The position numbers were made by a program, and so were the translations under genes. The notes below the pieces were generated by a model that saw nothing but the letters and a program-made list of their open reading frames with translations, searched no databases and was not told the origin of the DNA. Positions 1 to 6,161 of a stretch of 9,757 bases of DNA are shown piece by piece; position 1 is the stretch's first letter; every line of letters begins with the position of its first letter. Source of the DNA: Eubacterium sp. (GTDB lineage Bacteria; Bacillota; Clostridia; Oscillospirales; Acutalibacteraceae); contig JAIDVA010000194.1 in assembly GCA_029059925.1 (NCBI GenBank), forward strand, positions 1 to 9,757, given 5' to 3'.

Positions 1-315
1 AAGCTCATCAAGTCTTGTTTTACGAAGAAATTTACCGATATTTGTTATATACTGATCAGGATTTTCAAGCTGACCTGTCGCAACATTCGGTGTATTATTT
101 TTCATCGTCTGGAATTTGTAAATCTTAAACGGCTTTCCTCGCCTTCCCCTTCGTTCATGTGAAAAAAATACGCTCGTATCAGGCGTAAGAAGATTAGCAA
201 TGCAAATCACAAGAAAAAGCGGTGAAAGAACGATTAATGCTCCGAGTGACATTACAATATCAAAAAGCCTTTTAATCTTTGTAGGCCCTAAATATTTTTT
301 TAAAAATCGTTTCAT
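1..315 (-). CDS. Bacterial sugar transferase (undecaprenyl-phosphate sugar phosphotransferase), N-terminal 105 residues, cut by window edge
   Basis: This is the start of a WcaJ/PglC-type initiating transferase, the family that moves a sugar-1-phosphate from a nucleotide sugar onto undecaprenyl phosphate at the cytoplasmic membrane, the first step of capsule, exopolysaccharide or glycan assembly. The ATG at 315-313 is followed by a basic segment, then KRLFDIVMSLGALIVLSPLF, the usual membrane or re-entrant helix (about residues 15-42). The family signature follows: a basic RRGRRGKPFKIYKFQTM stretch (residues 55-71) and GKFLRKTRLDEL (94-105), normally continued by PQ in the catalytic core. The active-site remainder lies outside the window. 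A weak AGGA sits about 10 bases upstream of the start. The family call is firm. The sugar cannot be told, nor whether this is a short PglC-like protein or the C-terminal half of a larger one, although the start next to the helix favours a short form. Confidence 0.87.
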   Translation of the reverse strand, partial: MKRFLKKYLGPTKIKRLFDIVMSLGALIVLSPLFLVICIANLLTPDTSVFFSHERRGRRGKPFKIYKFQTMKNNTPNVATGQLENPDQYITNIGKFLRKTRLDEL

Positions 316-372
316 TTTTTATTAGTCCTGTTAATAATTTTCATCTAACATTTTATGTGACATATTTTGTTG

Positions 373-401
373 ATTATAGCATATATATTTAAAATATGCA
401 A
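373..401 (-). promoter_or_regulatory. Promoter of the sugar transferase gene (extended -10)
   Basis: Read on the minus strand there is TTGCAT (401-396), a 17-base spacer and TATAAT (378-373), with TGC directly before the -10 box, giving an extended -10. It points toward the start codon at 315. The -35 is only partly matched, so the assignment rests mainly on the -10 and the spacing. Confidence 0.55.
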
Positions 402-437
402 TATTATGTAATTTTTTCACAATAATTTTAATTAGTA

Positions 438-466
438 TTGCCAAAAAGAATTTTATTATATATAAT
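438..466 (+). promoter_or_regulatory. Promoter of the lipoprotein gene
   Basis: TTGCCA (438-443), a 17-base spacer and TATAAT (461-466) form a near-consensus sigma-A promoter. Transcription would start near 473 and leave a leader of about 73 bases before the ATG at 546. The leader holds a 6-bp hairpin, TCGTTA-aca-TAACGA (501-515). The promoter lies back-to-back with that of the leftward sugar transferase, with about 37 bases between the two -35 boxes. Confidence 0.65.
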
Positions 467-545
467 AGACGTAATATGTGTTATACGTTCATATATCATA
501 TCGTTAACATAACGAATAATTACTAATTTAGAAGGTGTGTTATTT

Positions 546-1145
546 ATGAAAAAAACAATCAGTCTTTTATTGTGTGTTATTATTCTTTGTCTTGGTCTTT
601 CAGCCTGCTCAGGACCTAATGCAGATATGACAGAGGAAAACATAACCGCAACCGTAGAAGCGGCAGAAACAGCCCTCAAGGAATTTGACACGGAAGAACT
701 TAACAAATACGTTGATTCATCAACTCTTTCAGTTATCTTAAGCTATGCTGAAAAGCACGAGCAGTTCGCTGCTCTCGGAAGAGCCATCTTTGCCAACCTT
801 GAAATGGAGGTAAAAAGCATAGATATTGAAAACAAAACAGTAACTGTGGCTGTAAGCAATAAGGATTTATACCAGGCAGCAAGCGAATTCACACAAAAGC
901 TGAAATCTGATTACTCCACATTCCAGCTGCTTACCAAGCTTAATAACGATACGTTTTTAGACAGCAAGCTCGGCACCCTTTGTGAAGAAATTGATAAGGC
1001 AGAACTTCTTCCGGAGGCTGTTGAAATTACACTTGAAATCGAACAAGGCAAAAAGAATCTTACATTAGGCTTCAATGATGACTCAGAAAATGCTGTATCA
1101 GGCGGTGCACTCTCAGCAATCAAGAACATTTACAGCGTTAAATAG
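546..1145 (+). CDS. Small secreted lipoprotein of unknown function
   Basis: A 199-residue protein with a typical lipoprotein signal: MKK, a hydrophobic core, and a lipobox LSAC with the lipidated cysteine at residue 21, so the mature protein should be anchored on the outer face of the membrane. The rest is acidic and soluble. An early part (TALKEFDTEELNKYVDSSTL) followed by alternating strand-like stretches resembles the NTF2-like, DUF4878/DUF5105 style lipoproteins common in clostridia, but I cannot assign a family with confidence. The ATG at 546 is chosen over an in-frame GTG at 537 because the ribosome binding site GAAGGTG (531-537) fits 546 and overlaps 537. It is probably monocistronic: 104 bases separate it from secA, with a weak AT-only palindrome (TGATATT/AATATCA, 1146-1164) but no clear terminator. 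Its function is unknown. Confidence 0.8.
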   Translation: MKKTISLLLCVIILCLGLSACSGPNADMTEENITATVEAAETALKEFDTEELNKYVDSSTLSVILSYAEKHEQFAALGRAIFANLEMEVKSIDIENKTVTVAVSNKDLYQAASEFTQKLKSDYSTFQLLTKLNNDTFLDSKLGTLCEEIDKAELLPEAVEITLEIEQGKKNLTLGFNDDSENAVSGGALSAIKNIYSVK

Positions 1146-1249
1146 TGATATTTCCATAATATCAAATAAAAATAGTGACATTATTGATTATTTATGTTAA
1201 AATATTAAAATAATGTTTAATATGGTATAATTTTCCGAGGTGTAAATTT

Positions 1250-3993
1250 ATGGCAAATAAATTACTAACTGCCATTTTTGGTGACTATTCCAAAAAGGAA
1301 GTTAAACGAGTAAAAAAGATATCCAACAAAGTACTTGCTTTAGAGGAAAAATATAAAGCAATGGACGACAAAGAGCTGACCTCACAGACAGCTCTTTTAA
1401 AAGAACGTCTTGCAAACGGTGAAACACTTGATGATATTCTCCCCGATGCCTTTGCTGTATGCCGTGAGGCTTCATGGAGAGTACTCGGCATGAAGCACTT
1501 TGAGGTGCAGATTATCGGCGGTATCGTTTTGCACCAGGGCAGAATCGCAGAAATGAAAACAGGTGAGGGTAAAACACTCGTTGCTACCCTGCCGGCATAC
1601 CTTAATGCACTTGCAGGCGAAGGTGTCCACATTGTAACCGTTAACGACTATCTTGCAAAGCGTGACTCCGAATGGATGGGCAAGCTCTATCGCTTCCTTG
1701 GTCTTGATGTCGGACTTATCATTCACGAAAAAACCAATGCTCAGAGAAAAGAAGCATATAACGCTGATATTACCTACGGCACAAATAACGAAATGGGCTT
1801 TGACTATCTTCGTGACAATATGGTTCAGTATAAGGAGCAGAAGGTACAGAGAGGTCACAGATTCGCTATTGTCGATGAGGTTGACTCAATTCTCATTGAT
1901 GAGGCACGTACACCGCTTATCATCAGCGGTAAGGGTGACCAGTCAACAGACCTTTACAGACAGGCAAACGCCTTTGCAAAAACGCTTACAATGGTTAAGG
2001 TTGCCCAGATGGACGAAAAGCAGGATACAGAATCCACATATGACGGCGACTACATTGTCGATGAAAAGGCTAAAACTGCTACACTTACACGAGATGGTGT
2101 AAAGAAGGCTGAGGCATACTTCAATGTCGAAAACCTTATGGAAATGGAAAATTCCACACTTCTTCACCACATTAATCAGGCTATCAAGGCTAATGGTGTA
2201 ATGAAAAGAGATATCAACTTGTTGTAGCAGACGGTCAGGTTAAAATTGTTGACGAATTCACAGGCCGTATAATGGAGGGCAGACGTTATAACGAAGGTCT
2301 GCATCAGGCTATTGAGGCAAAAGAAGGCGTTAAGGTTGAGCACGAAAGCAAAACTCTCGCAACAATTACCTTCCAGAACTACTTCCGTCTTTACAAAAAG
2401 CTTTCCGGTATGACAGGTACTGCATCTACTGAGGCTCCTGAATTCTCAGAAATCTACAAGCTTGATATTGTTGAGATACCAACAAATAAGCCGCTTGCAA
2501 GAATTGACCGACCTGATGTTATTTTCCAGACTGAAAAAGCAAAATTCTACAATGCAATCGACCAGATTAAAGAATGTCACGCAAAAGGACAGCCTATTCT
2601 TGTCGGCACAATCAGCATTGAAAAGAGTGAATTGCTCTCAAAAATGCTCAAAAAAGCAGGCGTTCCTCATAACGTACTCAATGCTAAAAACCATGAGCGT
2701 GAGGCTGAAATTATTGCACAGGCAGGTAAGCTTGGTGCAGTAACAATTGCTACAAACATGGCAGGCCGTGGTACTGATATTATGCTTGGCGGTAATGCCG
2801 AATACCTTGCAAAAGCAGAAATGAAGAGAATGCAGTTCACTGACGAGCTGATTGCCGAGGCAACAGGCTTTGCCGAAACAGATAACGAAGAAATCCTTAA
2901 TGCAAGAAAAACCTTCAAGGAATTGGAGGCTAAATATAAAGCGGAAATACAGGACGAGGCAGACAAGGTACGCGAGGCAGGAGGTCTGTTCATCCTGGGT
3001 ACAGAGCGTCACGATTCACGTCGTATTGATAACCAGCTGCGCGGTCGTTCAGGTCGACAGGGTGACCCGGGTGAAAGCCAGTTCTACCTTGCCTGCGAGG
3101 ATGACCTTATGCGTCTGTTCGGCGGCGAAAGAATGCAGATGATGATGGGCAGAATTGCAGAAGATGAAAATATGCCTATCGAATCAAAAATGATTTCAAA
3201 AACCGTTGAATCATCTCAGAAAAAGGTTGAGGGCAGAAACTTCGGTATCCGTAAGAATACACTTCAGTACGACGATGTTATGAACCGCCAAAGGCAGCTC
3301 ATCTATCAGCAGAGAGATCAGGTGCTTGACGGCATTGACCTTACAGATAAGATACTTTCCATGCTTGATACAAACATTGACGAGAATGTAAGAAACTATC
3401 TTGCAGGTGAAAGCAAGCAGGATTGGAACATTGCAGGTCTTAAGGAAAAATACAAAGGCTGGCTCACGGGTGATGATGATTTTGAAGATTTAGACAAAAT
3501 CACTGTTGATAACACAATTGAGCTGCTCACTGAAAGAGGACATACTGTTCTTGAAGAAAAGCGAGAGCTTTTAGGTGACGAGATGTTCCAGGATTTTGAA
3601 AGAATGGTACTTCTCAGAAATGTTGATACACTCTGGATGGATCACATTGATGCAATGGATGACTTAAAGCAGGGCATCGGTCTCAGAGCATATGCACAGC
3701 AGGATCCTGTAGTTGCATTCCGTATGGAATCATACGATATGTTTGACGAAATGACAGCAACAATCCGTGAAAACACAGTCCGTATGATGCTGACAATTAT
3801 GCCCAGAAGACAAGAGGACGTTGAAAGAAAGGCAGTTGCCAAGGTAACAGCAACCTCATCAGGCGGTGACAACACAGTAAAATCATCCCCTGTTCGCAAA
3901 GGAAATAAGGTTGGTCCTAACGATCCATGCCCATGCGGCTCAGGCAAAAAATATAAAAAATGCTGCGGCGCACCCGGTAAGGATAAACAATAA
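1250..3993 (+). pseudogene. secA: Preprotein translocase ATPase SecA, full length but with the frame broken by a one-base deletion (possibly a sequence error)
   Basis: SecA is the motor ATPase that drives secretory proteins through SecYEG. The first frame (1250-2227, 325 residues) has the DEAD-type nucleotide-binding domain: EMKTGEGKTL (Walker A, residues 101-110), VNDYLAKRD, TYGTNNEMGFDYLRDNM, and DEVDSILIDEARTPLIISG (209-227), then the preprotein cross-linking region. It stops at TAG 2225-2227. The second frame, open from 2221, continues without loss: VDEFTGR, GRRYNEGLHQAIEAKEGV, GTASTEAPEF, NMAGRGTDIMLGGN, QLRGRSGRQGDPGESQF, the helical scaffold and wing, and a C-terminal SEC-C zinc motif with CPCGSGKKYKKCC. 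Restoring one base near 2219 gives about 914 residues, a normal SecA length. The ribosome binding site is CCGAGGTG (1235-1242). A TGGTATAAT at 1223-1231 is very close to it, so I do not call it the promoter. Because secA is essential and conservation resumes at once, a sequencing or assembly error is the likeliest reason for the break. Confidence 0.93.
2216..2227 (+). other. Frameshift site in secA
   Basis: The first frame reads GAT ATC AAC TTG TTG TAG. The second frame reads GTT GTA GCA GAC from 2221, matching the family pattern RD-(V/I)-x-(Y/F)-V-V-x-DG. Between AAC (2216-2218) and GTT (2221) only two bases, TT, remain where a codon for Tyr or Phe (TNT or TTN) is expected. So one base is missing at about 2219-2220. 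No classic slippery heptamer or downstream stimulator is evident. Confidence 0.88.
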
Positions 3994-4000
3994 AAACACA

Positions 4001-4028
4001 ACACCCTCCGTCAAAACGCGGAGGGTGT
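4001..4028. terminator. Terminator hairpin downstream of secA
   Basis: A perfect 10-bp GC-rich stem, ACACCCTCCG (4001-4010) with CGGAGGGTGT (4019-4028), and an 8-base loop, begins 7 bases after the secA stop. The plus-strand tail is only GATTATTATAC, a weak T-run. The minus-strand tail is TGTGTTTTTA, so it could also stop leftward transcripts that pass the toxin terminator. Confidence 0.75.
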
Positions 4029-4049
4029 GATTATTATACTAAAATTGTG

Positions 4050-4078
4050 TTGACAATTTCAAAAACAAATACTATAAT
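4050..4078 (+). promoter_or_regulatory. Full-consensus promoter of the antisense RNA
   Basis: TTGACA (4050-4055), a 17-base spacer and TATAAT (4073-4078) match the sigma-A consensus at every position, the best promoter in the window. No credible coding gene lies downstream on this strand. A start near 4085 gives a short RNA that ends at the terminator 4133-4173, fitting a strongly made regulatory RNA. Confidence 0.8.
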
Positions 4079-4090
4079 AAAAATGAACAA

Positions 4091-4116
4091 GGAGCTATCC
4101 GATAGACGGTTAGCCC
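4091..4116. repeat. Inverted repeat, left copy, bracketing the toxin locus
   Basis: On the plus strand this reads GGAGCTATC, C, GATAGACGGTTAGCCC. Its inverted partner is at 4285-4319. Aligned through GGAG-Y-TATC and GATAG-R-CGGTT-R-GC-Y-C, the copies differ at four positions, all transitions, plus a longer spacer in the right copy. The left copy falls in the 5' region of the antisense RNA. Confidence 0.75.
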
Positions 4117-4132
4117 AATATGTTTGTGTTAT

Positions 4133-4173
4133 AAAAATAACCGCACAGTTTGGACGCTGGGGCGGTTATTTTT
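4133..4173. terminator. Bidirectional terminator shared by toxin mRNA and antisense RNA
   Basis: A perfect 12-bp stem, AAAAATAACCGC (4133-4144) with GCGGTTATTTTT (4162-4173), and a 17-base loop that contains CAG/CTG. Each side carries its own T-run: TTATTTTTTTA at the plus-strand end and TTATTTTTATAA at the minus-strand end. The stop codon of the toxin peptide (4166-4168) and its two lysine codons lie inside one arm. Confidence 0.85.
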
Positions 4174-4237
4174 TTATGCTTACTATGTAACCTGTGGCAA
4201 CAACAAGAATAATAACTGTAAAAGCTAAATACTCCAT
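4166..4237 (-). CDS. Candidate 23-residue hydrophobic toxin peptide of a type I toxin-antitoxin locus
   Basis: The ORF starts MEYLAFTVIILVVATGYIVS and ends in IKK and a TAA stop. It is a single membrane helix (about residues 4-20) with an acidic N-terminus and a lysine pair at the C-terminus, the shape of Fst, TxpA and 'putative holin-like' peptides of Firmicutes that insert in the membrane when overproduced. The start is backed by a strong ribosome binding site, AGGGGGTG (4250-4243), 5 bases before the ATG. The gene has its own promoter (4341-4368), a structured leader of about 97 bases and a terminator that overlaps the stop codon. A convergent RNA covers the 3' end. At 23 residues it is shorter than most known members, so homology is not certain; the call rests on architecture. 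It is not listed by usual gene callers because of its size. Confidence 0.62.
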   Translation of the reverse strand: MEYLAFTVIILVVATGYIVSIKK

Positions 4238-4243
4238 AGCATC

Positions 4244-4277
4244 ACCCCCTAAAATAAATCAGAGGGCATCGCCCTCT
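4244..4277 (-). promoter_or_regulatory. Mutually exclusive hairpins controlling the toxin ribosome binding site
   Basis: On the minus strand three 7-base segments follow one another: AGAGGGC (4277-4271), GCCCTCT (4267-4261) and AGGGGGT (4250-4244), the last being the ribosome binding site. The middle segment pairs perfectly with the first (loop GAT). It also pairs with the third over 7 positions with two G-U pairs (loop of 10 bases, all A/T but one G). If the first hairpin forms, the ribosome binding site is free; if it does not, the site can be hidden. Hidden ribosome binding sites are common in type I toxin mRNAs. The switch itself is inferred from pairing only. Confidence 0.5.
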
Positions 4278-4284
4278 TTTCAGA

Positions 4285-4319
4285 GAGCCAACCGCCTATC
4301 GTCTTTTCAAGATAACTCC
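4285..4319. repeat. Inverted repeat, right copy, bracketing the toxin locus
   Basis: Read on the minus strand: GGAGTTATC (4319-4311), ten other bases, then GATAGGCGGTTGGCTC (4300-4285). It is the partner of 4091-4116 and lies in the 5' leader of the toxin mRNA. Its ends can fold as GAGTTA/TGGCTC with G-U pairs, matching the GAGCTA/TAGCCC fold of the left copy. Its GGCGGTT (4296-4290) is also complementary to AACCGCC at the 3' end of the same mRNA (4167-4161). Confidence 0.7.
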
Positions 4320-4322
4320 TCG

Positions 4323-4368
4323 GGACAAATGTCCTTAATAATTATATCATATGTAAAATTAATGTAAA
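4323..4368 (-). promoter_or_regulatory. Promoter of the toxin mRNA, with a 5'-terminal hairpin
   Basis: On the minus strand: TTTACA (4368-4363), a 16-base spacer and TATAAT (4346-4341). The start would fall at about 4334, exactly where the hairpin GGAC-attt-GTCC (4334-4323) begins. A hairpin at the very 5' end usually protects a transcript from decay, and long-lived mRNA is typical of type I toxins. A second TGTAAA copy at 4352-4357 (plus-strand reading) is too close to the -10 to act as its -35. Confidence 0.65.
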
Positions 4369-4392
4369 CATAAAACTGCTGTAAAATAAAGC

Positions 4393-4430
4393 AGAAACGC
4401 CGATACGGATAATTCTGCGTCGGCGTTTCT
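4393..4430. terminator. Terminator of the nitroreductase-phosphodiesterase operon
   Basis: A perfect 11-bp stem, AGAAACGCCGA (4393-4403) with TCGGCGTTTCT (4420-4430), and a 16-base loop, lies 12 bases past the phosphodiesterase stop codon. Read leftward the tail is GCTTTATTTTA; read rightward it is TTTTTC. It probably works in both directions and separates the operon from the toxin promoter at 4341-4368. Confidence 0.85.
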
Positions 4431-4442
4431 TTTTTCAATTTA

Positions 4443-5300
4443 TTATTTTGTAATATTATCTGTTGTAATAAGGGTTACACCATTTTCAACAAGCTTATCA
4501 AGAAGTGCCGTATCGTCAATTGTCCATGCACCGACCTCAAGGCCCTCATCGATACACTTTTTAATCATACCACTGTCAAAATTCTCTTCTTTTCTTCCGT
4601 CAAAATCAATTCCGCAGTTTTCAAGAGATTTTGCAAGCTCGATATCCTCTTCTGAAATTTTACTTGTAAGGAAATAAACAGGGTCAGCTGTAAGGGATCT
4701 GATTTTCTCAAGATTTTCAAAATGGAAGGAGATATAAACTGCCTCAACACCGTATTGATTTACAAGGTCAATAATCTCATCATAATGCTCGGTATTATTT
4801 TTGCCTTTAAGCTCAATAACAGCAACCATATTATAATCCTTACAGATTTTTATATAATCCTCAAGTGAGCAAAAGCTGAGGTCGGGATAATTTTCAGCAT
4901 TTGAGCCATTGTCTACCTTCATCTTCATTAAATCTTCATATGTCTCTTTTTCAACAAAGGCTGATTTATCCATCATACGGTATGTATGGGTATCGTGTGA
5001 TACAATCCACACACCGTCAGCAGTTCTGTAAATATCACATTCTGCACCCCAGAAGCCGGCCTTGCCTGCCTCTTCAAAAGCAGGAGCAGTGTTTTCAGGT
5101 GCAACTGCACGGTATCCCCTGTGCGCAATAAGCGTTACCTGCTGCTCTGTTTTTAAAAGCTCATAATCTGCAGTTTTGCAATACCAGTTAAGTACACTTG
5201 TACCGGCTATAACAACAAGAACAATCAATACAAGAAGTACCGATAATACAATCACTGTAACTTTTTTCTTTTTCGACCACTTTTTCTTTTCTGTGCTCAT
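4443..5300 (-). CDS. Membrane-anchored glycerophosphodiester phosphodiesterase (GDPD/UgpQ family)
   Basis: Enzymes of this family split glycerophosphodiesters into glycerol-3-phosphate and an alcohol, using a metal ion in a TIM barrel. The 285-residue protein begins with a lysine-rich segment and one membrane helix (about residues 14-34), so the catalytic domain should face outward, where it could act on lipid head groups or teichoic-acid-like polymers. The signature is intact: AHRGYRAVAPENTAPAF (H60, R61, E69, N70), GAECDIYRTADGVWIVSHD (E87, D89, H102), IELKG (E163, K165), and VGAWTIDD with LITTDN near the C-terminus. The start has GGAG about 10 bases upstream. It lies 15 bases after the nitroreductase stop, so the two are likely co-transcribed. 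The family is certain; the true substrate and the reason for this pairing are unknown. Confidence 0.92.
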   Translation of the reverse strand: MSTEKKKWSKKKKVTVIVLSVLLVLIVLVVIAGTSVLNWYCKTADYELLKTEQQVTLIAHRGYRAVAPENTAPAFEEAGKAGFWGAECDIYRTADGVWIVSHDTHTYRMMDKSAFVEKETYEDLMKMKVDNGSNAENYPDLSFCSLEDYIKICKDYNMVAVIELKGKNNTEHYDEIIDLVNQYGVEAVYISFHFENLEKIRSLTADPVYFLTSKISEEDIELAKSLENCGIDFDGRKEENFDSGMIKKCIDEGLEVGAWTIDDTALLDKLVENGVTLITTDNITK

Positions 5301-5315
5301 AGTTTTACTCTCCTT

Positions 5316-6080
5316 TTAATTCTCTTTGCTTTCCGGGAATTTAATAACTTTCGTATTTTCAGTGCAAAATCTGCCTGTGAAATCCCATTCCCCCTTAATT
5401 CCCATTGCTGCTGCACCCAAGCAGAAATGCAATTGCGCAATGCCGAAATCAATGCTTTTTTCAGAATATGGCTGTTCAACACTTCCGCTGATTACACCAT
5501 TTTCATATCTGAAATGCACCGGCCTTGAATTTGTGCTTGACGGTGCTTTTTCAACCAGCTTCATCGCATACTCATAGTATGCAGGCAGCTTTTCATCACA
5601 CACATCAAACATTTTCTGATAAGGCTTATTCTGCTTATGGGTAGCCTTATACATTATTTTTTCCTTTGTGCTCAGCTTATCCTTAACATTGCCGATAATA
5701 ATAAGACCATACAGTCTTGTCTCCTTAGGAAGATTAAGCATAGCCAGTATTTTATTTTCGTCATAGGTACCGCTCACCCAGCAGGTTCCAAGTCCATGAT
5801 AAACACATTGAAGAACAATCGTCTCACCATAATAGCCAGCCTTGACTCTTGCCGTTTCAGTATCCTCACCACAGATTGCTATTGCCGAAAATTTACCCGT
5901 TATGATGGTAAAGGCAGATGTGGGATCTTCAATAAACTTAAGCTCCATACCCGCTTTTTCGTTGATAATATCAACCAAGTCACGTATAACCTGCATTGTA
6001 GCAGAATCAAGTGCATACGGCTTATAGGTTCGCCTTGAACGTCGCATATCTATTGCTTTAATATATTCTTCGTTGGTCAT
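5316..6080 (-). CDS. Nitroreductase family protein (TM1586-type, FMN-dependent)
   Basis: A 254-residue protein with the double nitroreductase-like layout of the TM1586 group, in which two related halves sit in one chain. The first half has RRSRRTY (residues 13-19), the usual FMN-phosphate contact, and ETIVLQCVYHGLGTCWVSG (86-104). The second half has APSSTNSRPVHF (179-190), like the APSAxNxQPW motif of classic nitroreductases, and DFGIAQLHFCLGAAAMGIKGEW (211-232). Such enzymes use FMN and NAD(P)H to reduce nitro, quinone or flavin-like compounds, but the natural substrate of this group is not known. It has no signal peptide, so it should be cytoplasmic. AGGATG precedes the ATG by about 6 bases. 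It follows asnB by 64 bases and leads directly into the phosphodiesterase gene. Confidence 0.85.
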   Translation of the reverse strand: MTNEEYIKAIDMRRSRRTYKPYALDSATMQVIRDLVDIINEKAGMELKFIEDPTSAFTIITGKFSAIAICGEDTETARVKAGYYGETIVLQCVYHGLGTCWVSGTYDENKILAMLNLPKETRLYGLIIIGNVKDKLSTKEKIMYKATHKQNKPYQKMFDVCDEKLPAYYEYAMKLVEKAPSSTNSRPVHFRYENGVISGSVEQPYSEKSIDFGIAQLHFCLGAAAMGIKGEWDFTGRFCTENTKVIKFPESKEN

Positions 6081-6132
6081 ATTTTACATCCTGTCGCTTT
6101 TAATAGTTAAACAATAACAATATTCTAATTTG

Positions 6133-6161
6133 AGTATATCACAATCAAAGCTCAAACTCAA
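6133..6161 (-). promoter_or_regulatory. Possible promoter of the nitroreductase-phosphodiesterase pair
   Basis: On the minus strand TTGAGT (6161-6156), a 17-base spacer and TATACT (6138-6133) lie across the last codons of asnB and the short gap after it. No clear terminator is seen between asnB and the nitroreductase gene, so read-through from asnB is also possible. Confidence 0.4.

Larger units (their letters stand above)
4085..4176 (+). ncRNA. Candidate antisense RNA (type I antitoxin-like), about 90 nt
   Basis: Predicted from a consensus promoter (4050-4078) and an intrinsic terminator (4133-4173) with a U-run. Its 3' part is fully complementary to the 3' end of the toxin mRNA on the opposite strand, about 45 bases around the shared terminator, as in the convergent txpA/RatA and fst-type systems of Gram-positive bacteria. 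Its 5' part can form a hairpin GAGCTA/TAGCCC (4092-4097 with 4111-4116, one mismatch) and contains CTATCcGATAG. The same module occurs in the 5' region of the toxin mRNA. The RNA start and end are inferred, as is the antitoxin role. No match to a named RNA family is claimed. Confidence 0.6.

Noticed and set aside
537..545. GTG start for the lipoprotein
   Set aside because: It overlaps the ribosome binding site; the ATG at 546 gives a normal signal peptide and spacing.
1223..1231. Extended -10 (TGG-TATAAT) as the secA promoter
   Set aside because: It would start transcription about at the ribosome binding site (1235-1242), leaving no room for ribosome loading, and no -35 is present. The real promoter may be further upstream or transcription may come from the lipoprotein gene.
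2219..2227. Programmed ribosomal frameshift in secA
   Set aside because: No X-XXY-YYZ slippery heptamer at the junction and no known use of recoding in secA; a missing base explains the data more simply.
4083..4190. A 35-codon plus-strand frame (ATG at 4083) through the antisense RNA
   Set aside because: The ATG sits at or before the predicted transcript start, has no ribosome binding site, and the frame runs through the terminator and antisense to the peptide gene. The AAGGAG at 4089-4094 has no start codon at a useful distance.
4261..4280. AGAGGGC-atc-GCCCTCT-TTT as a plus-strand terminator
   Set aside because: It resembles an intrinsic terminator, but no plus-strand transcript is expected to reach it past 4133-4173, and its T-run is short. 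The minus-strand leader role explains it better.
5326..6038. Plus-strand open frames across the nitroreductase gene
   Set aside because: They are antisense shadows without ribosome binding sites or recognisable domains, over a clearly coding minus strand.
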